Of a stretch of 64,000 bases of DNA, positions 59,840 through 64,000 are shown one piece after another. The notes below the pieces were generated by a model that saw nothing but the letters and a program-made list of their open reading frames with translations, was not told the DNA's origin and did no database searches. Positions within the stretch are counted from its first letter, which is position 1; every line of letters starts with the position of its first letter. This stretch comes from Mesorhizobium sp. WSM4904 (lineage in GTDB: Bacteria; Pseudomonadota; Alphaproteobacteria; Rhizobiales; Rhizobiaceae), in assembly GCF_029674545.1 (NCBI RefSeq), contig NZ_CP121354.1, forward strand, positions 4,907,001 through 4,971,000. Reading direction: 5' to 3'. The position numbers were made by a program, and so were the translations under genes.

Positions 59840-60809
59840 TCAGACTGCTGATGAGAAGGATCCATAGGACAACCTCGCCCTCCGATATACCCAGCTTGGA
59901 TGGACCGTCCGACCGTGGCGTTTTACCGCTCGCCGCCACCACCGGCGCGAGATCCCGCTGGCTGCCGCTCCGCACCGAATAGGCGCGGGTGATCTCGGCG
60001 CCGAAGAGGAATATCTGGGCCGAGTAATAGACCCACAGCAGCACAACCATCAGCGCGCCGGCAGCGCCATAGGAGGTGGCGATGGCGCTGGTGCCGATGT
60101 ACCAGCCGATCAGCGACTTGCCGATGGTGAACAAAAGCGCGGTGACGATTGAGCCGACGCCGACGTCGCGCCATTTGAGCGTGCGGTCCGGCAGGACCTT
60201 ATAGATCGCCGCAAAGAGCAGCGCGATCAGCACAAAGGAGACGACGGTGTTGATCGAGCTCACGATCAGTTCGCCGAACGGCAGACGCCGGTTGATGTAT
60301 TCGCCCAGCGCCGAGATCGCCGTGCTCGCGGCAAGCGACACCAGAAGCATGAAACCAAGAGCCGCCACGAGGCCGAGGCTCGCCGCCCTCGCCCGCACCA
60401 GGCGGGAAAGCGAAACGCCACCGGGCTTGACCTTCCATATCTGATTCAGCGACTGCTGCATCTCGCCGAAGACGCCGGAGGCGGTGACAAGCAGCACCAC
60501 CAGCCCGATGACGGTGGCCAGCGTGCTGGAACCGCGATGCGAGGCAGTCTCGATCGCTGCCTTGAGGAGGTCGGCGCTTTGCGGACCCATCACGCCCGCG
60601 AACTCGGCCGAAAGGGCGAGCTGAGCGGCGTCGTTGCCGATGACGATACCCGCGATCGCCACGACGATCAGAAGGATCGGCGCCAGCGAGGTCGCGGCGT
60701 AGAAGGCCATCGCCGCGCCATGACTCAGCGCATTGTCGTCGAGATAACCGGTGATGCTCTCTTTCAGCAGAACCCAGGCTTCCTGGAACCAGCGCGGCAT
60801 GTTCCTCAC
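59796..60809 (-). CDS. YihY/BrkB-family membrane protein
   Basis: 337 residues with six or seven membrane helices. Family blocks: ALSHGAAMAFYAATSLAPILLI near 28, SLNQIWKVKPG near 122, and YGAAGALMVVLLWVYYSAQIFLFGAEITR near 243-271. Cytoplasmic membrane; function unproven despite the old RNase BN name. GTG 60809 is used; ATG 60800 with GAGGA close by is an alternative. Confidence 0.9.
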   Translation of the reverse strand: MRNMPRWFQEAWVLLKESITGYLDDNALSHGAAMAFYAATSLAPILLIVVAIAGIVIGNDAAQLALSAEFAGVMGPQSADLLKAAIETASHRGSSTLATVIGLVVLLVTASGVFGEMQQSLNQIWKVKPGGVSLSRLVRARAASLGLVAALGFMLLVSLAASTAISALGEYINRRLPFGELIVSSINTVVSFVLIALLFAAIYKVLPDRTLKWRDVGVGSIVTALLFTIGKSLIGWYIGTSAIATSYGAAGALMVVLLWVYYSAQIFLFGAEITRAYSVRSGSQRDLAPVVAASGKTPRSDGPSKLGISEGEVVLWILLISSLITVLVSGFRRWRQG

Positions 60810-61202
60810 CGCCTATCTCGGACGGGAGATGCAGGTTCGAATGCCGGACGTCTTGCCATGCACGCTCGCCCGAATTGGAGCGGGCCGGGTGGGACAAGAG
60901 CTCGACTGCCTTTTCGTTGGCCAGGGTATGAAGCCGGAAAAACCACCCTGTTCTCTTTGCCACCAGGTCCGGCTGACGCGGCCCGCAGAGGTCAATCCGG
61001 CGCGAGCCGGATGGTTCCGCGCCGGTGCCGCCGACACAGTGCAATGAGGCAAAGTTTGTCGGGTCCGTGTCCGGTGGTAAAAAACCGCCCCGGATGGGAG
61101 AGCCGGGGCGGCAATTGTGGGAAGCAGTTCGGGTATTCGGGAACTACGCAGGCAACAACTCGCCTGCGCGGGAAAAGTTTCACGCCAGGCCGATGCGGCG
61201 TT
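60810..61202. other. Intergenic region with terminator
   Basis: 393 bases. Apart from the terminator at 61078-61115, I see no gene or repeat on either strand. Confidence 0.4.
61078..61115 (-). terminator. Rho-independent terminator
   Basis: Stem CCGCCCCGG / CCGGGGCGG around ATGGGAGAG, followed on the minus strand by TTTTTTA, about 90 bases past the stop of the small exported gene at 61203. Confidence 0.85.
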
Positions 61203-61520
61203 CTATTTTGACGGCTGCGGCGGGATCTCGCCCGGCTTGATCACAGGCATTTCACTGCCGGTGGGAGGCGGGATGGTTGCGTTCTTGTCGCCGGTGGGCG
61301 GCGGCTTCAGCACGCCGCCGCAGGGTGCCAGGCTGCCGGAAAGGTTGTTGGACTGACTATCGGCCTGGGCTTTCGGCTGCTGGCCGTTCTGCTTCGGCAT
61401 TGCGTTGTCATCCGGCTTGACCTGGCAGTCCTCGATCTGCGGATTCTTCGGCTGGGTCTGTGCCACGGCAGTCATTCCCGACATCAGGACGATGGCGAGG
61501 CCAAGAAGTGCTTTCTTCAT
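61203..61520 (-). CDS. Small exported Pro/Gln-rich protein
   Basis: 105 residues. Signal peptide ending TAVAQT (1-21), then a Pro/Gln/Asn-rich chain with two Cys (EDCQVKP, LAPCGG). GAGGAGG precedes the ATG at 61520. Similar in style to the exported proteins at 4368 and 47918, but with no shared blocks. Upstream 61521-61858 holds no recognised gene. Confidence 0.72.
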   Translation of the reverse strand: MKKALLGLAIVLMSGMTAVAQTQPKNPQIEDCQVKPDDNAMPKQNGQQPKAQADSQSNNLSGSLAPCGGVLKPPPTGDKNATIPPPTGSEMPVIKPGEIPPQPSK

Positions 61521-61858
61521 TGGATCCTCCTCAGGTTCAGTAACCCCCGATGATCGGCAGGATCTCGCCGGTGATGTGACTGGGCGGGCTGGCGTTCCGG
61601 CGCCAAACCGCGACGTCGCGCCATCTTCGCGGTCTCGGTTTTTCGATCGGATGCTGGTCGGCATCGTCATCTCCTGAGACACAACGCACGCCGGTGGAAA
61701 AGGTTGGCCTTCGTTCGGCCTGGCGGTCGCCCCCCGTCTGGCACAGCCCATCCGCCAGCGAGCAATATGTTGCCTGCCCCTGGGTCTGCCCGGACCAATG
61801 GGATGCAACCGGCCGCGGCATCTTCGTTTATGGCGATCCAAATCTTTGTGGTGGCAAC

Positions 61859-61969
61859 ATGAAACCCGTTCGCACGAACAATCCGCTATTCATCCTGGCT
61901 GCCGCGGTACTGACCGCAGCGCCGTTCGTCGGCCTCGCCTGGCGCGCGCATGAATGGTTCGGATGGTGA
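61859..61969 (+). CDS. Possible 36-residue membrane peptide
   Basis: MKPVRTNNPLFILAAAVLTA then PFVGLAWRAHEWFGW: one hydrophobic helix with a basic N-terminus and aromatic end. No clear ribosome site; kept because the composition looks like a real small membrane protein. Confidence 0.4.
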   Translation: MKPVRTNNPLFILAAAVLTAAPFVGLAWRAHEWFGW

Positions 61970-61975
61970 CTGGCA

Positions 61976-62255
61976 ATGAGCCGCTTCCTGCCGCTCACCA
62001 TCCGCTTCGCCAACGATCGCCGACGCGCAGAAGGCGCTGAACGGGGCATGGAAAGACAAAGAGGCGCCGGACTATCTCGCCGCGACACGGCTGGTGGACG
62101 ACGCCGTGGCAGGCATCTGCCGGCCGGCGGTTGCCTTCGCCGCCTTCAAGAAGGCCGCCGCGCAACAGGGCCTGCTGAAGCCGGCCGACCCAAGCGCGGC
62201 GCTCTCGATGCTCGATGCGCTATCGTCGCGCGCCGGCAAGGGTCCGCCGGGTTGA
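61976..62255 (+). pseudogene. DUF982-type gene with frameshift
   Basis: Frame one gives MSRFLPLTIRFANDR, the usual start of DUF982 proteins. From about 62020 a different frame continues TIADAQKALNGAWKDKEAP ... VDDAVAGICRPAVAFAAFKKAAAQQGL, which is the family body, to a TGA at 62253. One or more bases are lost near 62015-62022. DUF982 is a small family largely limited to Rhizobiales. Confidence 0.62.
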
Positions 62256-62320
62256 AGCACGCCCAGCGGCCTCGGCAACCATCCGTGACCTTGGCCGTTC
62301 CGTTGCCGGAAAGGCAGAAC

Positions 62321-63223
62321 ATGTTCGAAGGGTTTGAAGTCGCCGAAGTCGACACGGGCGAAGCGCGCAATTTCATTCGCCGGGCCGGCAGCGGGCCGGG
62401 GCTGCTTCTGCTGCATGGCTTTCCGGAAACGCATCTGATGTGGCGCGACGTGGCGCCGAAGCTCGCCGACCGCTTCAGCGTCGTCTGCGCCGACCTGCGC
62501 GGCTATGGAAGAAGCTCCTGCCCGCCGTCCAGTCCGGATCATGCTCCCTACGCCAAGCGCGCCATGGCTGCCGACCTTGCGGCGCTGATGACGAAGCTCG
62601 GCTTTTCGCGGTTCATGGTTGCCGGGCACGATCGTGGCGGGCGGGTCGCCTATCGGCTGGCGCTCGACCATCCCGACCGCGTCGAGAAACTCGCCGTACT
62701 CGACATCATCCCCACCGCCGATGCCTGGGACCGGGCCGACGCCCGGCTGGCGCTCGGCTATTGGCCATGGTCGCTGCTGGCGCAGCCTGAGCCGCTGCCG
62801 GAGAAGATCATGGCGGCGGCCGCCGATGCGATCGTCGACAACGCCCTGGGAGGCTGGGGCTCCTCGCCCGACGTGTTCCCGACCGCGGTGAGGCGGGCTT
62901 ACGTCGGGGCCTTGTGCGACGCGGTCCATATCCATGCCATCTGCGAGGAATACCGGGCCGCGGCGACGCTCGACCGCGAGCATGACCTTGCCGATCGATC
63001 AGCCGACCGGCGCATCGCCTGCCCGGTGCTGGCGCTCTGGAGCGGGCACGGCGCGCTCTCCGAATGGTATGCGGCCGAAGGCGGCCCGCTGGCGCTGTGG
63101 CGAGAGTGGGCGGACGATGTGCGGGGCGGCGCGGTACCCGGCGGTCATTTCTTTCCAGAGGAATTGCCCGACGAGACAGCCGCCATGCTCGGCGATTTTC
63201 TGCTGCCGGCCAGATCAGCATGA
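62321..63223 (+). CDS. Alpha/beta hydrolase of the haloacetate/fluoroacetate dehalogenase type
   Basis: 300 residues. Oxyanion HGFPETHLMW (32-41), nucleophile elbow GHDRGGR with Asp104 and the halide-site Arg105 and Arg108, and GGHFFPEE with catalytic His276. DLRGYGRS at 58-65 is also typical. The YWHW block whose His helps bind fluoride in fluoroacetate dehalogenases reads YWPW here (147-150), so the substrate may differ. ATG at 62321 follows GGAAAGG; the long frame upstream belongs to the DUF982 remnant. Confidence 0.85.
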   Translation: MFEGFEVAEVDTGEARNFIRRAGSGPGLLLLHGFPETHLMWRDVAPKLADRFSVVCADLRGYGRSSCPPSSPDHAPYAKRAMAADLAALMTKLGFSRFMVAGHDRGGRVAYRLALDHPDRVEKLAVLDIIPTADAWDRADARLALGYWPWSLLAQPEPLPEKIMAAAADAIVDNALGGWGSSPDVFPTAVRRAYVGALCDAVHIHAICEEYRAAATLDREHDLADRSADRRIACPVLALWSGHGALSEWYAAEGGPLALWREWADDVRGGAVPGGHFFPEELPDETAAMLGDFLLPARSA

Positions 63224-63702
63224 CGTTTGGTTGAACCGCCGTCCTGATCTAGCAGTCAGAGTCTGACGCTTGGTGCCGGGTCGTAGGCCCGATCAGGATG
63301 GAACTCCCCGTCGCCTGTTGCCGATAGGAACGAGCAAGGTGCGCGAGAAGCGGCCAGCGCAACGACTATCATCGAACGACCGAAAACGGGCCGAGGCCGG
63401 TCTGGCAGCTTCCGGCTAGGTGGAGCGGAAAAGCAGCCATTCCCATAGGGAACTAATGCTACGTCGCGAAAACACGGCGAACTCTGGGCTGAACCGCAAA
63501 TGCCTTGCCCCAAAGTCGGCTAAAGCGAGTGCCTGGCCGCTGCCCGAAAGCAGACCTCGTTGTATGCGACGTTGGAGCTGCAGTCCGCGCCTACCGCACC
63601 AGAATAGCCTGAGTGCAGCCTCGACTTTGCCTTCAAAAGATTTGCGCGACTTGCATTCGACAGCAGGATAAATTCCATTCGACCGAACTTCGGAGAGGGC
63701 AG
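63224..63702. other. Intergenic region, nothing recognised
   Basis: 479 bases between the hydrolase and cyclase genes. No coding pattern, repeat or clear promoter that I can defend. Confidence 0.4.
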
Positions 63703-64000
63703 GTGGAACGCAGACTAACCGCCATTCTCGCCGCGGATGTGGTGGGTTACAGTCGCCTCATGGGCTTGGACGAGGCCGGCACGCTCGCCGATTTGAACCA
63801 TCATCGGACAGAATTATTCAACACCAGCGTTGCGAGGCACCATGGACGCATCGTCAAGCTGACAGGCGACGGCCTGCTCATCGAGTTTTCAAGCGTGGTG
63901 AATGCAGTTGCCTGCGCGGTGGATATCCAGCGCGGCATGCGCGACCGAAACCGCGACGTGCCGCCCGGTCGCCGCATCGAGTTCCGCATCGGTGTCAATC
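63703..64000 (+). CDS. Class III adenylate cyclase, C-terminus beyond window
   Basis: Open from GTG 63703 (GGAGAGG ten bases upstream) to the right edge, 99 codons. MERRLTAILAADVVGYSRLMG carries the first metal Asp (about residue 12), and GRIVKLTGDGLLIEFSSV the second metal site (GDG). This is the common rhizobial cyclase with an N-terminal catalytic domain, usually followed by TPR or other domains that are not visible here. Confidence 0.9.
   Translation, partial: MERRLTAILAADVVGYSRLMGLDEAGTLADLNHHRTELFNTSVARHHGRIVKLTGDGLLIEFSSVVNAVACAVDIQRGMRDRNRDVPPGRRIEFRIGVN

Noticed and set aside
60751..61047. 98-codon plus-strand frame with several Cys downstream of 60900
   Set aside because: Its first part overlaps the YihY start in antisense and it has no ribosome site or recognisable fold.
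63420..63671. 83-codon frame in the gap before the cyclase gene
   Set aside because: Codon use and composition are not gene-like and no family pattern is seen.

Overview
The window looks like chromosome of a rhizobial alphaproteobacterium, most likely Mesorhizobium or a close relative. The reasons are high GC, dense small exported or stress-type genes, GGAAC-N16/17-(C)GTT promoters of the EcfG general stress type, and several families of palindromic intergenic repeats of the kind common in Rhizobiales. No rRNA, tRNA or CRISPR array was recognised. The species is inferred from gene content, not proven.

Layout. 1-2 kb: a type IIL (MmeI-like) restriction-modification protein cut by the left edge. 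2.1-3.8 kb: an HD phosphohydrolase between an intact DOPA-dioxygenase-family gene and a decayed partial copy of it. 4-12 kb: small exported proteins, a polysaccharide-export protein with a long coiled coil, an Stf0-type sulfotransferase, an SbmA/BacA-type ABC transporter, an NTF2-like protein and a LysE exporter. 12.3-16.5 kb: cyoABCD quinol oxidase operon. 16.6-18.7 kb: a lower-GC two-gene unit of a GHKL ATPase and a 78-aa partner, possibly a mobile defence module. 19-25.4 kb: a zinc aminopeptidase lipoprotein and a LacI-regulated sugar ABC transporter operon.

25.6-33.8 kb is the most unusual part. It is a divergent seven-gene cluster in which every product carries an export signal: trypsin-like protease, caspase-like protease and collagen-like repeat protein on one strand; an exported protein of unknown family, two paralogous lipoproteins and a second trypsin-like protease on the other. 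The genes overlap or nearly touch, so each arm looks like an operon. I propose it as an undescribed extracytoplasmic protease system.

33.8-39.6 kb: SLC13/ArsB-type permease, small Cys-rich, GFA and PAS proteins, and msrA. 39.7-47.6 kb: a decayed prophage. It has a complete, tightly overlapping lysis module, host-surface-type glycosyltransferase and FkbM methyltransferase genes, a terminase large gene split by an inserted palindromic repeat, and an apparent deletion that fuses the terminase nuclease domain to a tail fibre. 47.9-63.2 kb: stress-type small genes (paralogue of the 4.4-kb gene, DUF883-like, CsbD, YciE pseudogene), kynA-like dioxygenase with divergent Lrp regulator, BrnTA toxin-antitoxin, HWE histidine kinase, iron-permease-like proteins, YihY and a haloacid/fluoroacetate-dehalogenase-type hydrolase. 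The right edge cuts a class III adenylate cyclase.

All calls come from reading translated sequence and motifs by eye; no database search was run.
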